A stretch of DNA of 64,000 bases, taken from Cyclobacteriaceae bacterium (lineage in GTDB: Bacteria > Bacteroidota > Bacteroidia > Cytophagales > Cyclobacteriaceae). The position numbers and the translations under genes are program-made. The notes beneath the pieces are model-generated. The model was given only the letters and a program-made list of their open reading frames with translations, did no database searches and was not told the DNA's origin. The stretch covers positions 62,001 to 126,000 of the forward strand of contig JANQSI010000008.1 in the NCBI GenBank assembly GCA_028284125.1, read 5' to 3'. Positions 46,565 through 55,484 of this stretch are shown here, piece after piece; the first letter of the stretch is position 1; each line of letters opens with the position of its first letter.

Positions 46565-49251
46565 ATGCTGCGGACCATAAACTATCGACTACTCAGCTAG
46601 TTTTATCTGGCCTAGAGCCATTAGTTATCACCCCTGAATCCAACTTCGTAAATGTTGGAGAACGAACCAATGTTACCGGATCAAGAAAATTCGCACGACT
46701 GATTCAAGAAGATAAGTATGATGAAGCGCTTGATGTTGCACTTGACCAAGTTCGTGGAGGGGCGCAGATCCTAGATGTCAACATGGACGAAGGGATGCTT
46801 GATGGTAAAGCGGCGATGGTGAAATTCTTGAACCTTATTGCTTCTGAACCTGAAATTGCCCGAATTCCCGTAATGATAGATTCATCTAAATGGGAGATCA
46901 TTGAAGCTGGGTTGCAGTGCATTCAGGGAAAAGGTGTGGTCAATTCAATTAGTCTGAAGGAGGGCGAAGAGCTTTTCAAAAAACAAGCACGACGAATTAA
47001 AAGGTATGGTGCTGCAATTGTCGTGATGGCTTTCGACGAAAAAGGTCAGGCAGATACTTATGAACGGAGAATCGAAATTTGTGAAAGGAGTTACAATGTT
47101 CTTGTCAACGATGTAAAGTTCCCACCACAGGATATCATTTTCGACCCTAATATTTTCCCGGTTGCTACTGGAATTGAGGAACACAATAACAACGCGCTCG
47201 ATTTCTTCAATGCAACCAAATGGATTAAAGAAAATTTACCCGGAGCTAAAGTAAGTGGTGGAGTAAGTAATGTCTCGTTTTCTTTTAGAGGAAATAATGT
47301 TGTGAGGGAAGCGATGCATTCATCTTTTTTATTTCATGGAATAAAGTCCGGGATGGATATGGGTATTGTCAACGCTGGAATGATTGAGGTGTATGATGAA
47401 ATTCCAAAAGATCTACTCGAACATGTGGAGGATGTATTGTTGAACCGAAGGGAAGATGCCACGGATAGATTGTTGGCGTTCGCTGAAAATGTGAAAGGTC
47501 AAGGGATAAAGAAAAAGGAAGATCTTTCATGGCGCGAAGCAGAAGTTGAGGAAAGACTTTCACATGCCTTGGTCAAAGGGATAATTGATTTTATTGATGA
47601 AGACACCGAAGAGGCCAGAGCAAAATATTCAAGTCCCTTAAAAGTGATCGAAGGACCATTGATGGATGGAATGAACGTGGTTGGCGACTTGTTCGGAAGT
47701 GGAAAAATGTTCCTTCCGCAAGTAGTTAAAAGCGCACGGGTTATGAAAAAATCGGTGGCTTATTTGACACCCTATCTGGAAAAAGAAAAAGCTTCAGGAA
47801 GCACCAAAGGCAAAATTTTATTAGCTACGGTAAAAGGTGATGTTCATGACATAGGAAAGAACATAGTTGGGGTGGTAATGGCCTGCAACAATTTTGAGAT
47901 AGAAGACCTTGGTGTGATGGTTCCTGCAGAAAAGATCCTTGATCGCGCAGAAGAAATCAACGCAGACATTATTGGGTTAAGTGGATTGATTACTCCATCA
48001 TTAGACGAGATGGTGAATGTGGCAGAAGAGATGTCGAAAAGGAAAATGAAAACGCCGCTACTGATTGGTGGAGCTACGACTTCACGAATCCACACCGCAG
48101 TTAAGATCGCTCCGAAATATGACCATTCGGTTATTCACGTGCTTGACGCTTCGAAGAGTGTTGGGGTCTCAACGAGTTTGCTAAGTGATAAAGCTGCTGA
48201 GTATAGTGAACTAATCAAGTCGGAATATATTGAGTTGGCAGAATCGCATAAATCGAGAACTGGTTCGAAAAACTATATTCCTTACAGCAATGCAAAGAAG
48301 AACAAAGCAGAAATTGATTGGTCTGGATTTGAAGTTGATGTACCTCTAAAGTTGGGGATTACCAGGTTTGAGGGTTACGATCTAACCGAGATAAGAAAAT
48401 TTATTGACTGGACACCTTTCTTTTCCACTTGGATGTTGAAAGGAAAATTCCCAGCCATTCTGGAAAATCAGACAGTTGGAGCCGAGGCTAAGAAGCTTTT
48501 TGATGATGCTCAATCAATGCTTGATGATATCATCGCAAGTAAGAAACTAAAAGCAAACGCAGTTGTGGGTTTGTTTCCTGCAAATTCAATTGGAGACGAT
48601 GTTCCAGTTTGGGAAAATGAAGCGAAAGATAATGAACTTACCAGGTTTCATTTTTTGCGGCAGCAGGGCAAAAAGGCAGAAGGAATATCGAATAACTCAT
48701 TAGCTGATTTCGTGGCACCTGTAGATGCTGGGACCGATTATTTTGGTGGTTTTGCAGTAACTGCTGGAATTGGGATTGAGGCTTTGATTGATGCATACAA
48801 AAAGGAGCATGATGATTACAAGGAAATCATGGTCAAGGCATTGGCCGACCGATTGGCCGAAGCTTTTGCCGAATTGATGCATAAGAAAGTGAGGACAGGA
48901 GTCTGGGGTTATGCATCGGAAGAAAACCTTGATAATGAGGAGTTAATCAAAGAGAAGTACCAGGGAATACGACCTGCGCCCGGATATCCGGCTTGCCCAG
49001 ATCATACGGAAAAAAGACTGCTCTTCGATTTACTTGAAGTGGAAAAGAACACCGGAATTGAGCTCACGGAATCATTTGCTATGTATCCTGCATCATCAGT
49101 TAGTGGATTCTATTTTTCACATCCGGAAGCTAAATATTTTGGCCTGGGAAAAATTGGAAAAGATCAAGTACAGGATTATGCAACTCGTAAACAAATAAGT
49201 GTTGAGGAGGTTGAGAAATGGTTAGCTCCGAATTTGAATTATGAGATTTAA
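46561..49251 (+). CDS. metH: Methionine synthase, folate/cobalamin/activation half
   Basis: An 896-residue second half of cobalamin-dependent methionine synthase. Domains in order: pterin-binding barrel ([30 protein letters not shown]); cobalamin cap and Rossmann domain with the ligand motif [11 protein letters not shown] near residue 427; and C-terminal SAM-dependent reactivation domain ([36 protein letters not shown]). The first ~14 residues ([13 protein letters not shown]) differ from what the family usually shows before LSGLEPL and are encoded in repeat-like sequence beside the S23 gene, so the native start was probably displaced. Works with the N-half encoded at 45190. Confidence 0.96.
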   Translation: MNAADHKLSTTQLVLSGLEPLVITPESNFVNVGERTNVTGSRKFARLIQEDKYDEALDVALDQVRGGAQILDVNMDEGMLDGKAAMVKFLNLIASEPEIARIPVMIDSSKWEIIEAGLQCIQGKGVVNSISLKEGEELFKKQARRIKRYGAAIVVMAFDEKGQADTYERRIEICERSYNVLVNDVKFPPQDIIFDPNIFPVATGIEEHNNNALDFFNATKWIKENLPGAKVSGGVSNVSFSFRGNNVVREAMHSSFLFHGIKSGMDMGIVNAGMIEVYDEIPKDLLEHVEDVLLNRREDATDRLLAFAENVKGQGIKKKEDLSWREAEVEERLSHALVKGIIDFIDEDTEEARAKYSSPLKVIEGPLMDGMNVVGDLFGSGKMFLPQVVKSARVMKKSVAYLTPYLEKEKASGSTKGKILLATVKGDVHDIGKNIVGVVMACNNFEIEDLGVMVPAEKILDRAEEINADIIGLSGLITPSLDEMVNVAEEMSKRKMKTPLLIGGATTSRIHTAVKIAPKYDHSVIHVLDASKSVGVSTSLLSDKAAEYSELIKSEYIELAESHKSRTGSKNYIPYSNAKKNKAEIDWSGFEVDVPLKLGITRFEGYDLTEIRKFIDWTPFFSTWMLKGKFPAILENQTVGAEAKKLFDDAQSMLDDIIASKKLKANAVVGLFPANSIGDDVPVWENEAKDNELTRFHFLRQQGKKAEGISNNSLADFVAPVDAGTDYFGGFAVTAGIGIEALIDAYKKEHDDYKEIMVKALADRLAEAFAELMHKKVRTGVWGYASEENLDNEELIKEKYQGIRPAPGYPACPDHTEKRLLFDLLEVEKNTGIELTESFAMYPASSVSGFYFSHPEAKYFGLGKIGKDQVQDYATRKQISVEEVEKWLAPNLNYEI
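46582..46590. repeat. Right arm of inverted repeat flanking the S23 gene
   Basis: CTATCGACT, the reverse complement of the arm at 46194-46202. It lies inside the first codons of the metH C-half. Confidence 0.65.
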
Positions 49252-49261
49252 AAAGTTTTAA

Positions 49262-49333
49262 TGTGCTAAAGTTAGAAAGTGTTAATGTGTTAAGGTTTTA
49301 AGATTAAATGTTGAAAAGTGCTAGAGGGGTAAG
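49262..49333. repeat. GTGTTAA-type short repeats before the second S23-like gene
   Basis: Degenerate words of the GTGTTAA/GTGCTAAAG kind follow each other between the metH stop and the second S23-like gene. They differ in sequence from, but resemble in style, the repeats at 21150-21274. Confidence 0.5.
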
Positions 49334-49693
49334 ATTGAAAGTTTTGAAGAGTTGGAGTGTTGGAAGTCCGCCAAAGAATTAACTAAAATGATTTATTCAA
49401 TTTGTGATAATGAGAGGCTAGAAAAAGAATTTACGGCCAAAGATCAATTGAAAAGAGCGGCTCTTTCATCAATGAACAATATAGCTGAGGGTTTTGGCAG
49501 GTTTTCAAATAAGGAAAGCATAAGATTCTTTAACATTTCCACTGCTTCATTGGATGAAGTTCATAGCATGTTGCTTTTGTATTCTGAGTTAGGATATGTA
49601 AGTCAAGGTCAGAAGGATGAAGCTATAGAAATACTTAAAAAAGCCAAACATCAAACCTTGGGGTTCATCAAGTATTTGAATACCAAACTTTAA
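49334..49693 (+). CDS. Second S23-type four-helix-bundle protein, start codon unclear
   Basis: A second member of the S23 family, about 113-120 residues, between metH and metF. The core ESFEELECWKSAKELTKMIYSI is followed by KDQLKRAALSSMNNIAEGFGRFSNKESIRFFNISTASLDEV, typical of the family. No ATG precedes the conserved opening: the frame is closed by a TAG at 49322, and only ATT (49334) or TTG (49352) could start the full domain. I give the extent from 49334 because the family consensus begins there. It may use a rare start, or it may be losing function. It is clearly different in sequence from the copy at 46208. Confidence 0.75.
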   Translation: MESFEELECWKSAKELTKMIYSICDNERLEKEFTAKDQLKRAALSSMNNIAEGFGRFSNKESIRFFNISTASLDEVHSMLLLYSELGYVSQGQKDEAIEILKKAKHQTLGFIKYLNTKL

Positions 49694-49728
49694 CACATTT
49701 CAACTCATAAAACATTGGAACCTATACA

Positions 49729-50682
49729 ATGAAAATAACCGAACATATAGAAAAAGCTGATGGCACCTTGTTTTCTTTGGAAATAATACCACCAAAGAAA
49801 GGAGATAGTATAAAAAATCTCTTCAATCAGATAGATCCTCTGATGGAGTTCAAACCTCCATTTATTGATGTGACCTATCATCGAGAGGAATATGTCTACA
49901 AAGAACGTGGAAATGGTTTATTGGAAAAAAGAAGTATCAAGAAGCGTCCAGGTACAGTTGGGATTTGTGCAGCAATTCAAAATCACTATAACGTGGATGC
50001 GGTTCCTCACATCATATGTGGAGGGTTTTCAAAAGAAGAAACAGAAAATGCACTAATCGATCTCAACTTCCTGGGTATTGATAATGTGCTAGCGCTTCGT
50101 GGTGACAGCATCAAATCGGAGCAACACTTTGAACCAGAACCAGATGGAAATGCCTATGCCTCAGAACTAGTTGAGCAAATTTCCAATATGAACAATGGAG
50201 AATATATTGATGATGAGCTTCAAAACGCCATTCCAACAGAGTTTTGTATTGGAGTCGCTGGTTATCCTGAAAAACATTTTGAAGCACCAAACATGGATTT
50301 CGATCTCGGCTGGCTAAAGAAGAAGGTAGAACTTGGAGCAGAGTACATTGTAACTCAGATGTTTTATGACAATGCTGTGTATTTCAAATTTGTTGAAGAT
50401 TGTCGTTCAATGGGAATTGATATTCCAATTATTCCAGGACTAAAACCCATTTCAATCAAAAAACATTTGACGGTTCTTCCGAAGGTTTTCAAAATTGATG
50501 TTCCAAAGGAGCTCGAACGAGAAGTTGTCAAGTGTGCAGACAATGCCGCCGTTAAAGAGTTAGGAATCGAATGGGGAATTCAGCAGTGTCGAGAGTTGAT
50601 TGAAAAAGGCGTACCTGTGCTGCACTTTTATAGCATGGGTAAGTCAGACGCCATACAAAGAATAGCTAAGGAGTTTTTTTAG
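49729..50682 (+). CDS. metF: Methylenetetrahydrofolate reductase
   Basis: A 317-residue FAD enzyme that makes 5-methyltetrahydrofolate, the methyl donor used by the MetH enzyme encoded upstream. The barrel start is LFSLEIIPPKKGDSIKNLF, with the catalytic Glu in the SLEII segment. ALRGDSI, IGVAGYPEKH and EYIVTQMFYDNAVYFKF are the usual binding loops. It lies 35 bases after the second S23-like gene and 10 bases before the HMG-CoA lyase gene, so the SAM riboswitch may govern it too. Confidence 0.96.
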   Translation: MKITEHIEKADGTLFSLEIIPPKKGDSIKNLFNQIDPLMEFKPPFIDVTYHREEYVYKERGNGLLEKRSIKKRPGTVGICAAIQNHYNVDAVPHIICGGFSKEETENALIDLNFLGIDNVLALRGDSIKSEQHFEPEPDGNAYASELVEQISNMNNGEYIDDELQNAIPTEFCIGVAGYPEKHFEAPNMDFDLGWLKKKVELGAEYIVTQMFYDNAVYFKFVEDCRSMGIDIPIIPGLKPISIKKHLTVLPKVFKIDVPKELEREVVKCADNAAVKELGIEWGIQQCRELIEKGVPVLHFYSMGKSDAIQRIAKEFF

Positions 50683-50692
50683 TTTTGCTTCC

Positions 50693-51538
50693 ATGAAAAT
50701 CATCGAGTGTCCAAGAGACGCTATGCAAGGAATTCATGATTGGATTCCTACCGACAAAAAAATCCAATACATTAATCAGCTTCTAAAAGTCGGGTTCGAT
50801 ACTATAGATTTTGGAAGCTTTGTTTCTCCAAAAGCAATCCCTCAAATGAAGGATACTGCAGAGGTTTTAGCGGGTCTTGATTTGATGGAAACCAAATCTA
50901 AATTGTTGGCGATCATCGCGAATATTCGAGGAGCTCAAGACGCGTGCAATTTTGACGAAATCCAATATTTAGGATACCCACTTTCATTGTCTGAGACTTT
51001 TCAAAGGCGGAATACCAATCGTTCGATCGATGATGCGTTTGATGATTTGGCTGAGATGCAAGAATTATGCGAAGATCATGAGAAAACGTTGGTGGTGTAC
51101 TTGTCGATGGGTTTTGGAAATCCATATGGCGATCCCTATGAGCTTGATTTTGTTGGAGATTTTGTAGACCGGTTGGATAGGATGGAAGTCACAATTGTTT
51201 CGTTGGCAGATACTATCGGTGTTTCCAATCCCAAGAACATTACTTCCTTGTTTGAAACACTGATACCCAAATTTCCTCATATAGAATTTGGAGCGCACCT
51301 GCATACAACACCTGATACAACCACTGAAAAAATCGAAGCTGTTTATCAATCGGGATGCCGAAGAATTGATGGAGCAATCAAAGGGTTCGGAGGTTGCCCA
51401 ATGGCAAAAGATGATTTGGTCGGCAACATGGCCACAGAAAAGATGATGCAGTTTTTCAATTCAAAGAATATTCAAACAGGATTGAATCAGGCTGAACTTG
51501 AAAAATCAATTGAATACTCAGCTGAAGTATTTACCTAA
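50693..51538 (+). CDS. Hydroxymethylglutaryl-CoA lyase
   Basis: A 281-residue enzyme splitting HMG-CoA into acetyl-CoA and acetoacetate, the last step of leucine breakdown. It opens IIECPRDAMQGI, the DxxQ-type metal-binding start of this fold. FGAHLHTTPDTT carries the metal-binding His pair, and the signature GFGGCPMAKDDLVGNMATE holds the catalytic Cys (about residue 239). Acetoacetate could then go to the ScoAB enzyme encoded at 25469-26893. It is the last gene of the methionine operon by spacing, though its role there is not obvious. Its stop is 3 bases from the stop of a convergent permease gene. Confidence 0.94.
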   Translation: MKIIECPRDAMQGIHDWIPTDKKIQYINQLLKVGFDTIDFGSFVSPKAIPQMKDTAEVLAGLDLMETKSKLLAIIANIRGAQDACNFDEIQYLGYPLSLSETFQRRNTNRSIDDAFDDLAEMQELCEDHEKTLVVYLSMGFGNPYGDPYELDFVGDFVDRLDRMEVTIVSLADTIGVSNPKNITSLFETLIPKFPHIEFGAHLHTTPDTTTEKIEAVYQSGCRRIDGAIKGFGGCPMAKDDLVGNMATEKMMQFFNSKNIQTGLNQAELEKSIEYSAEVFT

Positions 51539-51541
51539 ACA

Positions 51542-53962
51542 CTATTCATCTTTCAATACAACAACGGGGTTGATCTTGGCTGCTGCCATCGATCTTGAAC
51601 CCATAGTGAATACGGAAATTATTGCAGTTACTAAAAATGCTCCCAGTAAAATTTCCCATCCGATAGAAATGTGATACTCAAAACCTTCAAGCCAGGAATT
51701 CATTAACCACCAGGAAGCCGAAGCGGAGACTACAAATGCGATTGAAAGAAGGAAGATTACTTCTTTGGCAAAAAGCACAAGTATTTGAGGGATGTTTGCT
51801 CCAACCACTTTTCTAATTCCAATTTCTTTTCTTTTGGCATTTGCCATGTAATCAGTCAAGCCATACAGGCCTAAAATGCTAATGATCAGTGCAATTCCAA
51901 CAAAGAAAGTGATGGATTTAGCCATTGTATCCTCAAATCGATATCTTCTTGCGATTTGATCTTCCAAGAATCCGTATTCGATCAGAAGTTCAGGATAAAT
52001 ACTGTCCCATGAAGCTTCGATAGTTTCCAGAATCGCTGCAGTATCGTGATCTTTTCCAGAAAGTTTCATGGCGATTTCAAAAAAGCCTCCTTTATTGTAA
52101 TACATAACCACAGGCATCATTTCTGATTGAAGCGAGTTGGCATTAAAATCTTTCACGACACCTACGACTTTGAACTTTTGTCCCCAATGAGCTTCAAGGA
52201 CTTTTCCAACAGCCTCAGTAGGAGTACCCAAATTGAATTTTGATAATGCCATTTCAGTGATCAGAATATTCTCACGCGGATCTTTAGCAGTCAAGTTTCT
52301 TCCGCTCAACAATTCAATCTCAAACAGGTCAAGGTAGTTTTCGTCTATACTCTTGGAGTTGATATTAACCATTTGGTCCTTACCAACCTCAGGGTTAAAA
52401 AACTTGTCTGTGTTGTTTGTTCTAGCCATCGGGCTGCCAAGATTAAGCGACACTTTTTCAATTTCAGGAAAACCTTCCAGTTGATTTTTTAGTCTTATCT
52501 GATTCTCGAAATCAGGTTCAGGAAATTGCAAATTGATGATACCATTTGATCGAAATCCCATATTGTAGTTTCTCATATAATCCGTCTGAGAAAAAATGAC
52601 CATTGCACCAATGATCAAGCAAATGGAAACGCCAAATTGCAAGCCAACCAAAACCTTACGAAGGGGGAATCGACTCTGTTTATCAATGTTGGAAATCTTT
52701 ATTTTGATTGCTTTTAATGCTGAGAACTTGGACAATATCAACGCTGGATAAAGTCCGGATAAAAGCGTCATAGATAATAGAACAATGATTGAAAAAATGG
52801 TCCAATCAAAAAATGTCACATCTGAAATGCTGATTTCCATGCGAAGCATATCGTTGAAAAGGAATAGAATTTGTTCACCCAATGCAAAGCCAATTCCCAG
52901 AGAAATCAGAACGATTAGGAAAGTTTCCATGATGAATTGAAACATGAGTTCCGATTTGCGGCCACCCATGACTTTTCTAATTCCAACCTCTCTTGCTCGT
53001 TTGACTGATCGGGCAGTGGTCAAATTGATGAAATTGATACTTCCTATAAGCGCAAGAAAGATGGCCAAAGTGTAAGAGATGGCCTTGTATTTTGGTTCGA
53101 AGCTGATCCCACCATAATTTCCATTTCCAATCTCTTCTATATGGACTTCAGATAGCGGTTGTAAAATCAGATTATATCCTTCGACTCTGTTGAACTTTTC
53201 AAATGCTTCTTGGATTGTCTTTTCTACTTGATCGACGCTAGCTCCTGGAGATAATTTAGCAATGCATTGAGTGCTGCCATTTAGTCTTCCCCAAATTTTA
53301 CCTTCTCCGAAATAAGGATTGACGCCTTCCTGTTTTTCGTAGTAGGTGATTACTTCGAATGGAAAATCTGTGTTTTTTGGCAAGTCTTCATAAACTCCCT
53401 GAATGGATAAAGTATGCTTATTGGCCAAAATGATTGTCCGTCCAAGAAGCGATTGAAAGCTTAAGTTATTTCCAAAAAATTTTCTTGCTGTTGTTGCAGA
53501 CAAAAAAGTGGCGTTGGGGTCATCTACATTAACTCCTCCGGCAAGCCAATTGAACGTGAGTATCTCAAATGCTTCTGGCTGAACAAAAGCGATGTTATCT
53601 TGCTTTAACTTCTTGATGTCATCATCACCTTGAGGGATGTTTATTTGATCTGAAAGTAAAAAGAGGTTGCTGATTTCCTCAACTCCTGATAGCTCTTCTC
53701 GGATACCATCAGCTAATGGGTGAGGCACAGTTGCAGTCTTGCCTTCCTCGTCACCAAATTTATAACTGCCAATTAGCCGATAAAATGAATCGTAATTTGT
53801 CTGGTGCTTATCAAAATTACCTTGAAAATTAATGATTGTAAATAGGGCAATGACACATGAAATACCGAGAGATAAACCAATGACACTTAGAAATAAATAA
53901 GCCTTATTTCTGGCTAAAGTGCGATAAGAAGTGATGATGAAGTTTCGTAGCATAGCAACCAA
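51542..53962 (-). CDS. MacB/FtsX-type ABC permease
   Basis: An 806-residue inner-membrane protein of the same broad family as those encoded at 21275 and 26972, but without an N-terminal prefix or regulator domain. It starts MLRNFIITSYRTLARNKAYLFLSVIGLSLGIS, has a large periplasmic domain and two FtsX blocks (VGIRKVMGGRKSELMFQF and IGIRKVVGANIPQILVLF), and ends NPVVVLKDE. MVAMLRNF offers two possible starts three residues apart. No ATPase gene is adjacent. It may be co-transcribed with dprA, 67 bases upstream. Confidence 0.92.
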   Translation of the reverse strand: MVAMLRNFIITSYRTLARNKAYLFLSVIGLSLGISCVIALFTIINFQGNFDKHQTNYDSFYRLIGSYKFGDEEGKTATVPHPLADGIREELSGVEEISNLFLLSDQINIPQGDDDIKKLKQDNIAFVQPEAFEILTFNWLAGGVNVDDPNATFLSATTARKFFGNNLSFQSLLGRTIILANKHTLSIQGVYEDLPKNTDFPFEVITYYEKQEGVNPYFGEGKIWGRLNGSTQCIAKLSPGASVDQVEKTIQEAFEKFNRVEGYNLILQPLSEVHIEEIGNGNYGGISFEPKYKAISYTLAIFLALIGSINFINLTTARSVKRAREVGIRKVMGGRKSELMFQFIMETFLIVLISLGIGFALGEQILFLFNDMLRMEISISDVTFFDWTIFSIIVLLSMTLLSGLYPALILSKFSALKAIKIKISNIDKQSRFPLRKVLVGLQFGVSICLIIGAMVIFSQTDYMRNYNMGFRSNGIINLQFPEPDFENQIRLKNQLEGFPEIEKVSLNLGSPMARTNNTDKFFNPEVGKDQMVNINSKSIDENYLDLFEIELLSGRNLTAKDPRENILITEMALSKFNLGTPTEAVGKVLEAHWGQKFKVVGVVKDFNANSLQSEMMPVVMYYNKGGFFEIAMKLSGKDHDTAAILETIEASWDSIYPELLIEYGFLEDQIARRYRFEDTMAKSITFFVGIALIISILGLYGLTDYMANAKRKEIGIRKVVGANIPQILVLFAKEVIFLLSIAFVVSASASWWLMNSWLEGFEYHISIGWEILLGAFLVTAIISVFTMGSRSMAAAKINPVVVLKDE

Positions 53963-54029
53963 TTTTTATTAATGTACAAGCCATGAGGTGAAAGGTTGCA
54001 AATTTTGAGAGTGAAATTTGTAAAGAATC

Positions 54030-55124
54030 TTACTTGATCACTTCATATTTTTTGCCTGGAAGACATTTTATTAGGTTTTTGAATTCCAATTCGAGAAGAA
54101 CAGAAGCAACTTGATTTATCGGAATTTGAGACCTTAATGAGATTACATCAATTTCTAATCCACCGTTTTGAACCAAAAGTGAGTAAACTTCCTCTTCCTG
54201 AGACGAAAGTGGGTGAGTGTGGATTGGATCTTTTTCATTCGCGGTTAGTTTCCACCCAAGGTGGTAGATTAAGTCTTCTATCCCGGTATAAATAAGTGCT
54301 TTTTGTGCGGCGATTAATTTGTTAGCACCCTCAGAAAAAGTATTTCCAACATCACCAGGTACCGCAAAAACATGACGATTATAGGAATCAGCTAACCCAG
54401 CTGTGATTAATGCACCTCCTCGTTCAGCTGCTTCAATCACAATGGTAGCATCGGATAATCCGGCGATGATTCTGTTTCTGACGGGAAATAGATGCGGATC
54501 TGGCTTTGTACCAAGCTTACTTTCAGAAACTACTCCGCCCATTTTCATCATCTCTTCAGTATATTTCCTATGAGTTGTCGGGTAGATTCGATCCAAGCCA
54601 CCTGCGATAACCGCGAATGTGGGAAGGTGATTTTTCAGTGCAGCCTTATGTGCACAGATATCGATTCCATAAGCTAACCCACTGATGATCGTTACACCTA
54701 CTAGTTCCAACTCTGAGACGATACGTTCAGTTATTGCCTTTCCATAATTCGTTGCTTTCCGAGCGCCAACGATAGAAATAGCATGAGATGGGTTAAGCTC
54801 GCCTCTTCCTTTTGTGTAGAGAATGTTTGGGGAATCATGAATCTGCTTTAACCTTTTTGGAAAACGAGGGTTGGTGAAATGAATTATTTCAATCTCCTTT
54901 TTCAGACATGATGCAATAATGTGTTCTGCTTCCGAAATAGTGTTAGCAGAGTGTACAGCATCTGCCATTTTTTGACCTATTCCGGGAATCTTTAGCAGCC
55001 GATTTTTTGGTGTTCTTCTTACCTCCGAAGCAGACCCGCAGTAGCTAATTAGTTGTTTTACGCCTTTTGGACCAATGCCTGGTATCAACTCTAAAGAGAG
55101 TTGATGAACCAATTCTTCTGTCAT
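54030..55124 (-). CDS. dprA: DNA-processing protein DprA
   Basis: A 364-residue single-strand DNA-binding protein that loads RecA on incoming DNA during transformation. An N-terminal helix-hairpin-helix region (LIPGIGPKGVKQLISYCG, LLKIPGIGQKMADAV) is followed by the DprA Rossmann core: SIVGARKATNYGKAIT, SGLAYGIDICAHKAAL, GLDRIYPTTHRKYTEEM and FPVRNRIIAGLSDATIVIEAAERGGALITA. A C-terminal winged helix (about 300-364) completes it. It lies 6 bases after the MerR gene, as in many Bacteroidota. Confidence 0.96.
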   Translation of the reverse strand: MTEELVHQLSLELIPGIGPKGVKQLISYCGSASEVRRTPKNRLLKIPGIGQKMADAVHSANTISEAEHIIASCLKKEIEIIHFTNPRFPKRLKQIHDSPNILYTKGRGELNPSHAISIVGARKATNYGKAITERIVSELELVGVTIISGLAYGIDICAHKAALKNHLPTFAVIAGGLDRIYPTTHRKYTEEMMKMGGVVSESKLGTKPDPHLFPVRNRIIAGLSDATIVIEAAERGGALITAGLADSYNRHVFAVPGDVGNTFSEGANKLIAAQKALIYTGIEDLIYHLGWKLTANEKDPIHTHPLSSQEEEVYSLLVQNGGLEIDVISLRSQIPINQVASVLLELEFKNLIKCLPGKKYEVIK

Positions 55125-55130
55125 ACTATT

Positions 55131-55469
55131 CTAAGAAATCTCTTTTCTAAGATCTGTTAGAAAGGCTCTGATATTTTTTAGTGATTCGATCATCTCCATC
55201 TTTCCAGTAGCGGTATCAACGCCATTGGCTATAAAGTCTCTTGCTCCTTGCAGGGTATATCCTTTTTCCTTGACAAGGTGATAGATGAGCTTAACGTTTT
55301 GGAGATCTTCTTTGGTGAATTGTCTGTTGCCCTTTCGATTCTTCTTTGGTTTGATGTTATCGAATTCACCTTCCCAGAATCGAATTAGAGAAGTTGCTAC
55401 ACCTAATTCATCGGCAACTTCTCCGATGGTGTAGTATTTTTTCTCAATTTCTTTTTCCTTGTAGGGCAC
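55131..55469 (-). CDS. MerR-family transcriptional regulator
   Basis: A 112-residue regulator with the MerR winged helix: KKYYTIGEVADELGVATSLIRFWEGEFDNIKPKKNRKGNRQFTKEDLQNVKLIYHLVKEKGYTLQGARDFI. It has no cysteine-rich effector region, so it does not look like a metal sensor. It lies 15 bases after the CapA-like gene and 6 before dprA. The gene set M23 peptidase, MerR and DprA in this order recurs in Cytophagales, as far as I recall. Its target is unknown. Confidence 0.92.
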   Translation of the reverse strand: MPYKEKEIEKKYYTIGEVADELGVATSLIRFWEGEFDNIKPKKNRKGNRQFTKEDLQNVKLIYHLVKEKGYTLQGARDFIANGVDTATGKMEMIESLKNIRAFLTDLRKEIS

Positions 55470-55484
55470 TTTGGCGGTTAGGGT

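Noticed and set aside
45190-49251. metH as a broken gene
   Set aside because: Both halves are intact, all zinc, cobalamin and SAM motifs are present, and separate metH halves are normal in Bacteroidota. Only the S23 gene between them is unusual.
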